Assembly (NCBI GenBank): GCA_000799755.1
Contig: JUHI01000001.1
Location: 1-64,000, forward strand
Length of the DNA: 64,000 bases
Direction: 5' to 3'
Origin: Martinezella tropici
Lineage (GTDB): Bacteria; Pseudomonadota; Alphaproteobacteria; Rhizobiales; Rhizobiaceae
The position numbers and the translations under genes were made by a program. Shown here piece after piece: positions 7,510 to 17,604 of this stretch; position 1 is the first letter of the stretch, and each line of letters starts with the position of its first letter. A model generated the notes under the pieces. The model was given only the letters and a program-made list of their open reading frames with translations. It was not told the origin of the DNA and searched no databases.

Positions 7510-9972
7510 TCAGAAGAGACCGCCCGATCCGGAGGTGACCGCCTGGTTGGCCTGGGGCGACGTTCGCAGAATTTCCTCCGGAGGCACTTGCGCAGCCTCG
7601 CCCCCACCGATGACCTGGAGGCTCGTGGCCGGGCCGGTGCCCGGCTTGAAGGCTTCCATGATCGCGCTCGGATCGCCCGGCTGCGCCGCCATGCCGGTCG
7701 CACGGTTGACGGCCATCATGGTCATGCCGGCCGGAACCTGGAATTTCTCCGGCGGCTGATCCTTCGTGGCAGCCTGCATGAATTCGTTGAAGACCGGGGC
7801 TGCAAGCCCGCTACCCGTACCGCCGCGACCCAGAGTAACCGGCGAATCATAACCGACATAAAGACCGGCGACGAGGCTAGGCGTGAAGCCGACGAACCAG
7901 GCGTCCTTCTCGTCGTTGGTCGTGCCGGTCTTGCCGGCGACATCGGTGTTGAGCTTGATCTTGCCTGCAGCCGTACCGCGGATGATGACGCCCTGCATCA
8001 TCGATGTGACCTGGTAAGCCGTCATCGGATCGAGGACCTGCTCGCGGTTATCGGCGATAACGGGCTCGTCCTGATTCTGCCAGGAACTTACGTTGCAGCT
8101 ATCGCAGACGCGCTCCTCATGCTTGAAGATGGTCTTGCCGTAACGGTCCTGGATGCGGTCGATCAGCGTCGGCTTGATCTGCTTGCCGCCATTGGCAATG
8201 ACCGAATAGGCCGAGACCATGCGCAGCACCGTCGTTTCGCCGGCGCCGAGCGACATGGCGAGAACCGGGTTCATATGGTCGTAGATCCCGAAACGCTCGG
8301 CATATTCGGCGACCAGCGGCATGCCCATGTCGGACGCGAGACGGACCGTCATCAGGTTTCTGGAGTGCTCGATGGCGAAACGCAGCGTGTGAACGCCACC
8401 ACCCTCGCCCTCGTAGTTGGTCGGCTTCCAGACATCGCCGTTGCTGAGCGTGATCTGCAAGGGATCATCGAGAATGACCGATGCCGGCGTATAGCCGTTA
8501 TCCATGGCCGCTGCGTAGACGAACGGCTTGAACGACGAACCCGGCTGACGCTTGGCCTGCGTTGCGCGGTTGAATTCGGATTGCGCATAGGAGAAGCCGC
8601 CAACCATGGCCAGAACGCGGCCGGTGTGCGGGTCCATCACAACCAAGCCGCCCTGCACTTTCGGCGGCTGACGCAGGCGATAGCTGCTCGAATCGGCATT
8701 GCCCGTCTTCTGCGCGAAGATAACGTCACCGGCGCTCAGCACGCCGCTCGGCGACTTGGCGACCTTGCCACCGCTGGCCGCCCGGAAAGCCCAGCGCATG
8801 TCGGCAGCCGCAATCGTGCCGCGCGTGCGCTCCGTCGAGACTTTGCCTCCAGCGTCGATGCGCGGCTGCAGACCGATATCGACCTCCTGATCGGATACGG
8901 AGAGGACAACGGCCACCTGCCATTCCGGCACGTCGCTCAGTCCCGGAACCTTGGCAAGCTCGGCACCCCAATCCTGAGACGTGGCGATCTGCTTGATCGG
9001 GCCGCGATAGCCGCGACGCTGGTCATAATCGACAAGACCGTCCTGCAAGGCTTTTCTGGCTTCAAGCTGCATCTGCGGATCGAGCGACGTCCTAACCGAA
9101 AGGCCACCCTCATAGAGGGTCTTCTCACCATACTGGTCGATCAGCTGGCGCCGAACTTCCTCGGCGAAATAGTCGGAGGCAAAGAGCGATGGCCCGCTCT
9201 TCGGCGGCACGACGCCGAGCGGCTGCTTCTTTGCTTCTTCGCCGTCGCTCTGGCTGACATAGCCGTTCTCGACCATGCGATCGATCACCCAGTTGCGGCG
9301 TGTCAGCGCTGCTTCAGCGCGACGGAAGGGATTGTAGTTCGCAGGCCCCTTCGGGAGCGACGCCAGATACGCCGATTCGGCGATGGTCAGCTCGTTGACG
9401 GACTTGTCGAAATAAGTCAGCGCCGCGCCGGCGATACCGTAGGAATTGAGGCCGAAATAGATCTCGTTAAGGTACAGCTCGAGGATCTTGTCCTTGCTGT
9501 AGGCCTGCTCGATGCGGAAGGACAGAATCGCTTCCTTGATCTTGCGGTCGAACGTCTGGTCGGCCGAGAGCAGGAAGTTCTTGGCGACCTGTTGCGTGAT
9601 GGTGGAAGCGCCAACGAATCGACGGCCGGAGCCGATATTCTGCAGGTTCACTGCGACGGCGCGAAGGAGACCGCCGATATCGACGCCCGGGTGATTGTAG
9701 AAGTTCTTGTCTTCAGCCGAAAGGAAAGCCGCCTTGACACGGTCAGGAATGGCCTGGATCGGCACGAAAAGCCGGTTCTCACGCGAATATTCCTTCATCA
9801 GCGCGCCGTTGCCGGCATGAATGCGCGTCGTCACCGGCGGCGCATATTTGGCAAGCACCTCGTAATCGGGCAATTCCTTCGAGACCACGCTCAGATAGAT
9901 GGCAGCCGCAGCCGCTGCGCCCAGAAACAGGAGGCAGCCCAGCCCAAAGAAATATCCAATCAGTCTGATCAT
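7510..9972 (-). CDS. mrcA: Penicillin-binding protein 1A (bifunctional glycosyltransferase/transpeptidase)
   Basis: Polymerises and cross-links peptidoglycan from the inner membrane. The 820-residue protein has one N-terminal membrane helix (residues 4-28), a GT51 domain with EDKNFYNHPGVD, GASTITQQVAKN and KILELYLNEIYFG, an OB-like insert, and a transpeptidase domain with the SxxK motif RQPGSSFKPFVY (near residue 485), an SxN-type motif (EHSRNLMTVRL) and KTGTTNDEKDAWFVG. The length matches the PBP1A class. It lies 257 bases downstream of amiC on the same strand and before prfB, so the two cell-wall genes probably share regulation. The start ATG is followed directly by the membrane segment; no strong ribosome-binding site is seen. 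Confidence 0.95.
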   Translation of the reverse strand: MIRLIGYFFGLGCLLFLGAAAAAAIYLSVVSKELPDYEVLAKYAPPVTTRIHAGNGALMKEYSRENRLFVPIQAIPDRVKAAFLSAEDKNFYNHPGVDIGGLLRAVAVNLQNIGSGRRFVGASTITQQVAKNFLLSADQTFDRKIKEAILSFRIEQAYSKDKILELYLNEIYFGLNSYGIAGAALTYFDKSVNELTIAESAYLASLPKGPANYNPFRRAEAALTRRNWVIDRMVENGYVSQSDGEEAKKQPLGVVPPKSGPSLFASDYFAEEVRRQLIDQYGEKTLYEGGLSVRTSLDPQMQLEARKALQDGLVDYDQRRGYRGPIKQIATSQDWGAELAKVPGLSDVPEWQVAVVLSVSDQEVDIGLQPRIDAGGKVSTERTRGTIAAADMRWAFRAASGGKVAKSPSGVLSAGDVIFAQKTGNADSSSYRLRQPPKVQGGLVVMDPHTGRVLAMVGGFSYAQSEFNRATQAKRQPGSSFKPFVYAAAMDNGYTPASVILDDPLQITLSNGDVWKPTNYEGEGGGVHTLRFAIEHSRNLMTVRLASDMGMPLVAEYAERFGIYDHMNPVLAMSLGAGETTVLRMVSAYSVIANGGKQIKPTLIDRIQDRYGKTIFKHEERVCDSCNVSSWQNQDEPVIADNREQVLDPMTAYQVTSMMQGVIIRGTAAGKIKLNTDVAGKTGTTNDEKDAWFVGFTPSLVAGLYVGYDSPVTLGRGGTGSGLAAPVFNEFMQAATKDQPPEKFQVPAGMTMMAVNRATGMAAQPGDPSAIMEAFKPGTGPATSLQVIGGGEAAQVPPEEILRTSPQANQAVTSGSGGLF

Positions 9973-10229
9973 ATGATACTACCGGTGCTTGTTCTTCATG
10001 CGGCACGTGCGCGAGATCATCGCATAATCACGGGCGTTTTGCACGCTCGCGGCGTGAATGCAAGACGGCAATGGGACAAAGCCATGCTTCAGACGCGAGC
10101 AAATGATACTTCGCTGTAACGGCGGGAATGTGAGCAAAATAGGGCTCCTCGCCGGTATTCCAATTTCATCCAACTCTAAAGTGCGCCGCTGTTACATGGA
10201 AGCCACTGCCGGCGCTCCTCGCTGCGTCG

Positions 10230-11498
10230 TCAACCACCATTGGCGATGATTGACACGCGATACTGCTTCACCGCCTCCGTCAGCCGATCGACGACCTTTT
10301 GCCGCCAATCGGGATCGAGCAGCAGCTTCTCGTCATCCTTGTTGGAGAGAAAGCCGAGTTCGAGCAGGATCGAAGGCACATCCGGCGCCGTCAGGACCTG
10401 GAAACCGGCGTGGCGATGAGGGTTGTTGATCGTGGCGATCTGGCCGTTGAACGAGGACAGCACATCCTGCGCCAGCGAAATGGAGAAGGCCTGCGTCTCG
10501 CGGCGCGTCAAATCCATCAAAATATCGTTGACCGCGGCGGGCGGCGTCTGAGTCTCGGTCCCCGCGATCTGATCGGACTTGTTTTCACGCTCGGCCACTT
10601 CACCGGCAAGCCGGTCCGACGCCTTGTCGGAAATGGTATAGACGGTCGCGCCGCGAATATCCTTCTGCTTCAGCGTGTCGGCATGCAGCGAGATGAAGAG
10701 CGAGGCGCGATTCTGGCGGGCGATCGTCACGCGCTCGGACAGGGAGAGATACTGATCCTTGTCACGCGTCAGGAAGGCCTTGATGCCGGGCTGCGCATTC
10801 AGCTTGTCGGCAAGCATCTTCGCAAAGGCAAGCGTGATGTCCTTTTCCTGCGTGACGCCATCTGTGCCGGTCGCGCCCGCATCGATACCGCCATGGCCGG
10901 CATCGACCGCAACCAGGAACGTGCCCGGATCGGTCTTCTGCGTGGGGTCGACGGGGCCGACATCCTTGGCCGTATCGGCGCTCGTCCAACTCTGCTTCTT
11001 TACCAGATCGGCAAATTGTTCGGCCGGCAGCATCTCGGCATCCAGCACGAGGCGCTGCCCCTTACCGTTTTCATCGGCCATGACCTTTGCCATCACTAGC
11101 TTTACCGGCTTCTTTGCCGTCAGCACGATACGGGCGCTGTCGGCATCCATCGTGCCGTAGCGGATATCCTTGAAGAGGCCGGTCGGCTTGAGATCGCCGG
11201 ACGGGAAGCCGAAGGCCGTCGCCGGAAGATCGACGACGACGCGGACGGGATTGTCGAGATAATGAACCGTGAAGGTTGGAGGCCGATCCATGTTGATGAC
11301 GATGCGCGTGCGGGCTTCGTCGCCTGCGATGCGCGCGCCATAGGCAAGCACTGAATCGGCCGCTGTCGCAACCGGGGCGAAGGCCGAAACCGACATCAGA
11401 ATCGCCAGGGCGAAGGCCGCCGTCACAAATCGCAAAGCCCTCACGCCAATCTCCGCCACATGCCGCAATCCCTTTACCAAGTGCCCAACGCGCCCCAT
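10230..11498 (-). CDS. amiC: N-acetylmuramoyl-L-alanine amidase with AMIN domain
   Basis: A zinc amidase that cuts the septal peptidoglycan stem peptide during daughter-cell separation. The 422-residue protein has an N-terminal export signal (hydrophobic residues 21-46 ending VATAAD), an AMIN localisation domain (about 55-165) and an Amidase_3 domain (about 190-415). Zinc ligands are in VAVDAGHGGIDAG, the downstream LFISLHAD and the catalytic Glu in PSILLELGFLSN. The start at 11498 gives a basic stretch before the hydrophobic core. Periplasmic. In E. coli, AmiC-type amidases need EnvC or NlpD activation; no such activator is in the window. Confidence 0.93.
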   Translation of the reverse strand: MGRVGHLVKGLRHVAEIGVRALRFVTAAFALAILMSVSAFAPVATAADSVLAYGARIAGDEARTRIVINMDRPPTFTVHYLDNPVRVVVDLPATAFGFPSGDLKPTGLFKDIRYGTMDADSARIVLTAKKPVKLVMAKVMADENGKGQRLVLDAEMLPAEQFADLVKKQSWTSADTAKDVGPVDPTQKTDPGTFLVAVDAGHGGIDAGATGTDGVTQEKDITLAFAKMLADKLNAQPGIKAFLTRDKDQYLSLSERVTIARQNRASLFISLHADTLKQKDIRGATVYTISDKASDRLAGEVAERENKSDQIAGTETQTPPAAVNDILMDLTRRETQAFSISLAQDVLSSFNGQIATINNPHRHAGFQVLTAPDVPSILLELGFLSNKDDEKLLLDPDWRQKVVDRLTEAVKQYRVSIIANGG

Positions 11499-12123
11499 AT
11501 TGGTTTCGACGTTGTTTTTGAAGTCCCAATAGTGGGAACCAGGTCTGACGTGATGGCCGCATCCGATGACGCGCCGGGAGGCGAATCGACGATACCCCTC
11601 CCCGCGTTCTCATCATCCGACGAATCCATCAATATTATGGCATACTTGGCTTTTCCCTTGCTATTGTGACAGATAAAACATACAACGCACATTAGGGTAG
11701 AAGTGTTGACGGGATAGAGTCGTCGCAACGGCAGCCGCCTCGAGTACCAGGCGCCATAAGCGGCATTCATCCGACGTCTGCAGTGCTTCTGCTTTGAACA
11801 GTGGATATCTGAATTTCCGGTTTCACACGGGGAATTCATCGGTGGAGAGCCACCAAACGCTCTTTAGAGAGCACATTCATCGGGCCCATTTGGGTCTTAG
11901 GCATAGTCGATCTCGCTTGGTTACGGATGTTACCGCAGCAGCTTTTTCAGAAAGTCAACAGACCCCAGGGAAGCAATGCCCCGGCCGCCGTCTGGATGCT
12001 GTCATCTCCGAATAAGCCATCGCGACTTTCATTATCCGGTGCAACAATTGCGGATCATATCCGGCCTGTCCCAGCGACAGGCAGGCCCCCATCCGGTTGT
12101 CTGCGCCGAGGAGCACAGCTTTC
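11499..12123 (+). other. Long divergent intergenic region and rne leader
   Basis: 625 bases between amiC and rne with no convincing gene. It must contain both promoters. Short inverted repeats occur in the part nearest rne (for example ctctttagagag near 11860), consistent with a structured 5' leader. RNase E genes in several bacteria have long leaders through which the enzyme limits its own mRNA (established for E. coli). I see no match to a named riboswitch. Confidence 0.5.
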
Positions 12124-15024
12124 ATGGCAGACAAAATGCTTATCGATGCGTCTCACGAGGAAGAGACGCGCGTCGTTGTCGTTCGCGGGAACCGCATAGA
12201 AGAGTTTGACTTCGAGTCTCAGCACAAGAAGCAGATACGCGGCAACATCTATCTCGCAAAAGTAACGAGGGTCGAGCCCTCGCTGCAGGCGGCCTTCGTC
12301 GACTACGGCGGCAACCGGCATGGCTTTCTGGCCTTTGCCGAAATTCATCCCGATTATTACCAGATCCCCCTCGCCGATCGTCAGGCGCTGCTGAAGGCCG
12401 AAGCCGAAGAGCATCGCCGCGACGACGATGTCGAGCATGTGGAAACGGCGCTCGATCTTTCGCAGCAGGAACAGCCCGATATCGGCATCGTTGCGAAAGA
12501 GAGCGAAGGAGCCGAGGTGCCCGCCGCGATCGCGGAAGAGGCACCTGCCACAGAGGCAGCCGCGCCCGCCGAAGAAGCCGCACCGGCCAAGAAGGCCAAG
12601 CCGCGCCGTAGCCGAAAGAAGGTGGTAGCCGAGGCTCCCGCCGAAGAAACATCCGCTCCCGAAGCAACGGCCGCAGTCGATGCGCCGAGCGAAGAGGAGG
12701 AAGGTCCGTCCGGCGAGATGGCTGCGATGGTCGAAACCGATTCGATCTCCGAGGATGTCACGACCTCCAAGCGCCGCCATGACGACGACGACGATGATGA
12801 CGATCATGACCACGAAGAGGAAGTGATTGAATCCGTCGGTGCCGAAGATGCGATGGAAGAAGTCCCCGATCGCGTCCAGCGCAAGCCACGTAAGCAGTAC
12901 CGAATTCAGGAAGTCATCAAGCGCCGGCAGATCCTGCTGGTGCAGGTGGCCAAGGAAGAGCGCGGCAACAAGGGTGCGGCGCTGACGACCTATCTCTCGC
13001 TCGCAGGCCGCTACTCGGTTCTGATGCCGAACACGGCACGCGGCGGCGGCATTTCCCGCAAGATCACCAATCCGCAGGACCGCAAGCGCCTGAAGGAAAT
13101 CGCCAAGATGCTCGAGGTGCCGCAGGGCATGGGCGTCATCCTGCGTACCGCCGGTGCCAACCGCACCAAGGTCGAAGTGAAGCGCGATTTCGAATATCTG
13201 ATGCGTCTGTGGGAAAACGTCCGCACGCTGACGCTCGCTTCGACCGCGCCTTGCCTCGTCTATGAAGAAGGCAGCCTGATCAAGCGCTCGATCCGCGACC
13301 TTTACAACAAGGATATCGGCGAGATCATCGTTGCCGGCGAAGAAGGCTATCGTGAAGCGAAAGACTTCATGAAGATGCTGATGCCGAGCCACGCAAAGGT
13401 GGTTCAGCCTTATCGCGACATTCACCCGATCTTCTCGCGCTCCGGCATCGAAGCGCAGCTCGACCGCATGCTGCAGCCGCAGGTGACGCTACGTTCCGGC
13501 GGCTATCTGATCATGAACCAGACGGAAGCGCTGGTTTCGATCGACGTCAACTCCGGCCGTTCGACCCGCGAACATTCGATCGAGGACACAGCACTCCAGA
13601 CGAACCTGGAAGCGGCAGAGGAAATCGCCCGTCAGCTGCGCCTGCGCGACCTTGCCGGCCTGATCGTCATCGACTTCATCGACATGGAAGAGAAGCGCAA
13701 CAACCGCGCCGTCGAGAAGAAGCTGAAGGAATGCCTGAAGAACGACCGCGCCCGTATCCAGGTCGGCCGCATCTCGCATTTCGGCCTTCTGGAAATGTCG
13801 CGCCAGCGCATCCGCGCTTCGGTTCTCGAAAGCACCACGCAGATCTGCTCGCATTGCGGCGGCACCGGCCACGTTCGCTCGCAGTCCTCCGTTGCCCTGC
13901 ATGTCCTGCGCGGCATAGAGGAATACCTGCTCAAGAACACGACGCACGACATCACCGTTCGGACGACGCCGGATATCGCGCTCTATCTCCTCAATCACAA
14001 GCGCCAGACGATCATCGATTACGAAGCGCGCTTCGGCGTTGCGATCGTCATCGATGCCGACAATGCCGTCGGCACGCAGCATTTCGCGATCGACCGCGGC
14101 GAGCCCGTCGCCAACCCGGTGAAGATCGAAAGCCTGTTCAACTTCGCCGCCATCCCGGACGACGATGACGACGATATCGTCGTCGAAGCCGATGAGGATG
14201 AAGACGAAGAGCTGGAAGAAAAGGCTGCGAGCAGCGAACAGCAGCCTGCGGCTCGTTCCGAGGGCAATGACGGCAACCGGAAGCGCAAGCGCCGCCGCCG
14301 GCGTCGTGGCCGCGGCAACGATGCTCAGTCCGCCTCGACCTCCGAAGACGGTTCTGCGACGAATGTTGCAGAAGATGCAGACGGAGAAGAAGGCGACGAT
14401 GATGATGACGGCGATGCAGGCGCAGACAATGCCGCATCCGCCGGCGGTGACGACGACGCCCAGCAGAAGCGCAAGCGCCGCCGTCGCGGCAAGCGCGGTG
14501 GCCGACGCAATCGTGAAAACGAGGGCAACGAACAGTCCGCAAGCGACGAAACCGATACTGACGAAGCCGACGCGGAAGAAAGTGGCGAAGCAACCGTAAC
14601 GGTGGCCGAGATCGTCGTTGCCGAAGGCGAAGCCGCCGTCGAAGCGCAACCGGCCATGGCGGCAGTCGAAACGGCGGCCATCGTCACCGAGGACGTCAAG
14701 CCCGCCAAGGGCCGTGGTCGCCGCAAGGCAAAGGCCACAGAGGCCTCGCCGGTCGAAACGCCTTCTATCGAAGCAACGCCTGCGGTAGATGTCGAAGCCG
14801 AAGCAATTGCCGAGATCGCCGAAGTTCTCGACAGTCCGGCAGAAGCGGCGACAGCGGAAACGACCGAGGATACAGCCAAGCCGGCCCGCGCCAACCGCGA
14901 ATCCAACGTGTCCTCGTCCGCACCGGTGGTGAAATCCACCCGCGCTAACGAAGGCGGCGATGGCGACGGGGAGCCGACCAAGCCGAAGAAGGCTGGCTGG
15001 TGGCAGCGCCGCGGCTTCTTCTAA
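12124..15024 (+). CDS. rne: Ribonuclease E
   Basis: Endoribonuclease at the core of the RNA degradosome. The 966-residue protein starts MADKMLIDASHEEETRVVVV at ATG 12124. The S1 domain (about residues 36 to 300) is split by a 150-residue acidic/Ala-rich insert, typical of alphaproteobacteria. The DNase I-like catalytic core has metal ligands in SIDVNSGRSTREHS and IVIDFIDM, and the zinc link is CSHCGGTGH. The C-terminal 300 residues are disordered, with Arg-rich blocks such as RKRKRRRRRRGRG and acidic runs. The extreme C-terminus contains AGWWQRRGFF; a GWW motif is the PNPase-binding site of Caulobacter RNase E, so the same contact is inferred here. Confidence 0.96.
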   Translation: MADKMLIDASHEEETRVVVVRGNRIEEFDFESQHKKQIRGNIYLAKVTRVEPSLQAAFVDYGGNRHGFLAFAEIHPDYYQIPLADRQALLKAEAEEHRRDDDVEHVETALDLSQQEQPDIGIVAKESEGAEVPAAIAEEAPATEAAAPAEEAAPAKKAKPRRSRKKVVAEAPAEETSAPEATAAVDAPSEEEEGPSGEMAAMVETDSISEDVTTSKRRHDDDDDDDDHDHEEEVIESVGAEDAMEEVPDRVQRKPRKQYRIQEVIKRRQILLVQVAKEERGNKGAALTTYLSLAGRYSVLMPNTARGGGISRKITNPQDRKRLKEIAKMLEVPQGMGVILRTAGANRTKVEVKRDFEYLMRLWENVRTLTLASTAPCLVYEEGSLIKRSIRDLYNKDIGEIIVAGEEGYREAKDFMKMLMPSHAKVVQPYRDIHPIFSRSGIEAQLDRMLQPQVTLRSGGYLIMNQTEALVSIDVNSGRSTREHSIEDTALQTNLEAAEEIARQLRLRDLAGLIVIDFIDMEEKRNNRAVEKKLKECLKNDRARIQVGRISHFGLLEMSRQRIRASVLESTTQICSHCGGTGHVRSQSSVALHVLRGIEEYLLKNTTHDITVRTTPDIALYLLNHKRQTIIDYEARFGVAIVIDADNAVGTQHFAIDRGEPVANPVKIESLFNFAAIPDDDDDDIVVEADEDEDEELEEKAASSEQQPAARSEGNDGNRKRKRRRRRRGRGNDAQSASTSEDGSATNVAEDADGEEGDDDDDGDAGADNAASAGGDDDAQQKRKRRRRGKRGGRRNRENEGNEQSASDETDTDEADAEESGEATVTVAEIVVAEGEAAVEAQPAMAAVETAAIVTEDVKPAKGRGRRKAKATEASPVETPSIEATPAVDVEAEAIAEIAEVLDSPAEAATAETTEDTAKPARANRESNVSSSAPVVKSTRANEGGDGDGEPTKPKKAGWWQRRGFF

Positions 15025-15050
15025 GAAGCTCAGCAGCGAGTGATTTAAGA

Positions 15051-15082
15051 AAAATCCGGCCGTGGCGACGCGGCCGGATTTT
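15051..15082. terminator. Terminator after rne
   Basis: A 12-base perfect stem, aaaatccggccg / cggccggatttt, with an eight-base loop. It has A and T runs on both sides and so can work in both directions, but only rne ends nearby. Confidence 0.88.
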
Positions 15083-15259
15083 CGTTTCCGCAGCCAGTCG
15101 ACACGTTTGATTGCTGCATCTGCTCATACCGCGTCACGGCCTTGCGATGACTACAGGCGGTAGACCGAGACCCAAGGCGAGAAGAGCGCTTGACGCGTAC
15201 GACTGCTCGACTTGCGAAGGCGCTTCCGCAAGCCCGCACAAGTCATTGATTGTGGATTC

Positions 15260-16417
15260 TTATTTCAGCCAGGCCGCCATGCGTTCGGTGGCTTCCTCGA
15301 TCTCGGCATTCGAGCCGGCGTAGGAGATGCGCATCGCGCGATGTCCTTCCAGCGGATCGAAATCGAGGCCGGGCGTGGCGGCGACATTGATTTCCGCCAG
15401 CATCTTCCGGGCAAAGGCCATACTGTCATTGGTAAAACGGCTGACATCGACATAGGCGTAGAAGGCGCCATCCATCGGCGAGGCGATGCGGAAGCCGATT
15501 TCCGGCAGCCGTTGCATCAGGAAATCGCGGTTGCGGCCGTAGCTCTCGCGATAGACGTCGAGCTCGGTACCAGCGCCGAGAGCTGCCTCGGCGGCAATCT
15601 GCGACAGTTCCGGCGCGGAGATATAAAGGCTCTGGGCCACACGCTCGATGGGGCGCACCAGCCGCTCCGGCAAGACCATCCAGCCGATGCGCCAGCCCGT
15701 CATGCAATAATATTTAGAGAAGGAATTGATGACGATCGCCTCGTCGGTCAGCTCCAGCGCGCTCGTCTCCTCGCCGACGAAGGTCAGCCCGTGATAGATC
15801 TCATCGGAGATGAAGGCGATAGAGCGATCGGCACAATAATCAGCCAGCGCCTTCAAGGCCGCCCTGCCCGTTACCGTCCCGGTTGGATTGGCGGGGCTCG
15901 CGAGCAGCACGCCCTTCAGCCGCTTGCCGCTTGCGGCCTGCGCCGCCTCGAGGCTCTCGGGCGTCAGCGTAAACTGCGTTTCCTCGGTGACAGGGACCTC
16001 GACGACATCGAGCCCGAGAGCTGCAAGGATATTGCGATAGGCCGGATAGCCCGGCCGGGCGATGGCGACACTGTCGCCGGCATCGAACAAGGTCAGGAAG
16101 GCAAGATTGAAGCCGGCGGACGATCCCGTCGTAATGGCGATGCGCTTGGGATCGATGCTCAGACCATGGCGTGCCTGATAATGGGCGGAGAGTGCCTGCC
16201 GCAGAGCCAGAGTGCCGAGCGCATCCGTATAACCGATGCGCCCGTGGCCGAGGGCTACGCGCGCCGCCTCCAACGCCGCCTGGGGCGCAGGATGGGACGG
16301 TTGCCCCACGGCCATGGAAATGACCGCGTGTCCGGCCTGGCGTCGCCGCGTCGCTTCCGCCAGCACGTCCATGGCATGGAAAGGTTCGACATCACTGCGC
16401 TTGGATAGGGAAAACAA
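15260..16417 (-). CDS. PLP-dependent class I/II aminotransferase
   Basis: A fold-type I aminotransferase of about 385 residues, probably acting on aspartate or an aromatic/branched amino acid; the substrate cannot be told. It shows MAVGQPSHPAP near the start, ITTGSSAGFNLAFL, the SPANPTGTV strand, ISDEIYHGL (Asp that holds the PLP ring nitrogen), SFSKYYCMTGWRIGW with the Schiff-base Lys, and C-terminal MRISYAG (carboxylate-binding Arg). There is no good ATG. TTG at 16417 has AAAGAGA upstream at a suitable distance; TTG at 16423 or 16447 is possible and would add two or ten residues. It is transcribed alone, towards rne. Confidence 0.85.
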   Translation of the reverse strand: MFSLSKRSDVEPFHAMDVLAEATRRRQAGHAVISMAVGQPSHPAPQAALEAARVALGHGRIGYTDALGTLALRQALSAHYQARHGLSIDPKRIAITTGSSAGFNLAFLTLFDAGDSVAIARPGYPAYRNILAALGLDVVEVPVTEETQFTLTPESLEAAQAASGKRLKGVLLASPANPTGTVTGRAALKALADYCADRSIAFISDEIYHGLTFVGEETSALELTDEAIVINSFSKYYCMTGWRIGWMVLPERLVRPIERVAQSLYISAPELSQIAAEAALGAGTELDVYRESYGRNRDFLMQRLPEIGFRIASPMDGAFYAYVDVSRFTNDSMAFARKMLAEINVAATPGLDFDPLEGHRAMRISYAGSNAEIEEATERMAAWLK

Positions 16418-16629
16418 GGTCAATTCTCTTTCGGATCGGATTGGCAAGCGACATTTGCCGCAATATCTGCTTGTTCACAATCCTGCGATTACGGCTTTGT
16501 CGTGAAAATTCCTGTTTCTGGAAATAAGGACGCACCGTAAATTGTCGACGCATATTTGCGGATGTTAACCCGACGATGCTATGGCGCATCCGAGAATGAC
16601 GTCTCCGCTCAGATCCAAACGAGGACCCA

Positions 16630-17397
16630 ATGACCTTTTCTCTCAAAAGCCTGCTGACGGTTTCGGCGATTGCCCTGACAGCATCCTTCGCCACAATTCA
16701 GCCGGCCGCCGCGCTGGATGCCCAGCAGAAGAAGGAAATCGGGGATTTCATCAAGGAATATCTCGTCGAGCATCCGGAAGTGCTGCTTGATGCGCAGGCT
16801 GCACTCGAAAAGAAGCAGGACGACGCCCGCATTGCGCAGTCGGCCCAGGTGATCACTCAGAACAAGGACGCGATCTTCAACTCCAAGGACGATGTGGCCA
16901 TCGGCAATCCGAAGGGCGATATTACCGTCGTCGAGTTCTTCGACTACAACTGCACCTATTGCCGGCATGCGCTTGGCGACATGGACAAGCTCCTGCAGCA
17001 GGACAAGAATGTTCGCTTCGTCCTGAAGGAATTCCCGATCCTCGGTCAGGATTCGGTTGCCGCTTCCCGGGTTTCCGGCGCATTCCGCCTGCTTGCGCCG
17101 GAAAAATACGCCGAATTCCATCACAAGCTGCTGGGTAGCGACGGCCGCGCTTCCGAAGACACCGCAATCGATGTCGCCACCTCGCTTGGCGTCAGCGAAG
17201 CAGCCATCCGCGCCGAGATGGCAAAGGCGCCGAACACCGACATGATCAAGGCGACATACCAGCTTGCTACCGATCTCGGCGTCAACGGCACGCCCGCCTA
17301 TGTCATCGGTAATGAGATGATTTCCGGCGCGATCGGGCTCGATGCCATCAAGGAGAAGATCGCCAACGTCCGCAGCTGCGGCAAGACGAGCTGCTGA
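16630..17397 (+). CDS. DsbA-family periplasmic thiol oxidoreductase (Com1-like)
   Basis: A 255-residue exported thioredoxin-fold protein. Residues 1-29 are a signal peptide (hydrophobic core, cleavage after AAALD-type site near 28-30). A helical N-terminal region (30-85, QKKEIGDFIKEYLVEHPEVL) is typical of the Com1/ScsC-like branch. The active site is FFDYNCTYCRHAL, a CTYC variant of the DsbA CPHC motif, and the cis-Pro loop is GVNGTPAYVIG. The C-terminus ends CGKTSC with two extra Cys. It probably makes or shuffles disulfides in exported proteins. It lies 207 bases upstream of aroQ; whether they are co-transcribed is unclear. Confidence 0.9.
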   Translation: MTFSLKSLLTVSAIALTASFATIQPAAALDAQQKKEIGDFIKEYLVEHPEVLLDAQAALEKKQDDARIAQSAQVITQNKDAIFNSKDDVAIGNPKGDITVVEFFDYNCTYCRHALGDMDKLLQQDKNVRFVLKEFPILGQDSVAASRVSGAFRLLAPEKYAEFHHKLLGSDGRASEDTAIDVATSLGVSEAAIRAEMAKAPNTDMIKATYQLATDLGVNGTPAYVIGNEMISGAIGLDAIKEKIANVRSCGKTSC

Positions 17398-17604
17398 AGG
17401 GCGCAAAGCCGGCTCTCAAAAGCGGAGAGCCAAGTAGCCCACCGATATTTTGCCGGGCTTTGAAACGGCGTCGCGTCATTGCGCGGCGCAAAAATGCCAA
17501 AATCGCGGCGTTTCCACATTTGGAGACCTGCAACCTTCGCTCCGGGGCTTTCCTATAAGGCCTCGGGAGTCTATAGGTTGCGCTGCACTTTGACGGAACC
17601 TCTG

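Noticed and set aside
7588..10119. An 843-codon plus-strand frame antisense to mrcA
   Set aside because: mrcA has intact PBP1A motifs on the other strand; the antisense product is rich in Arg/Asp/Ala typical of shadow frames.
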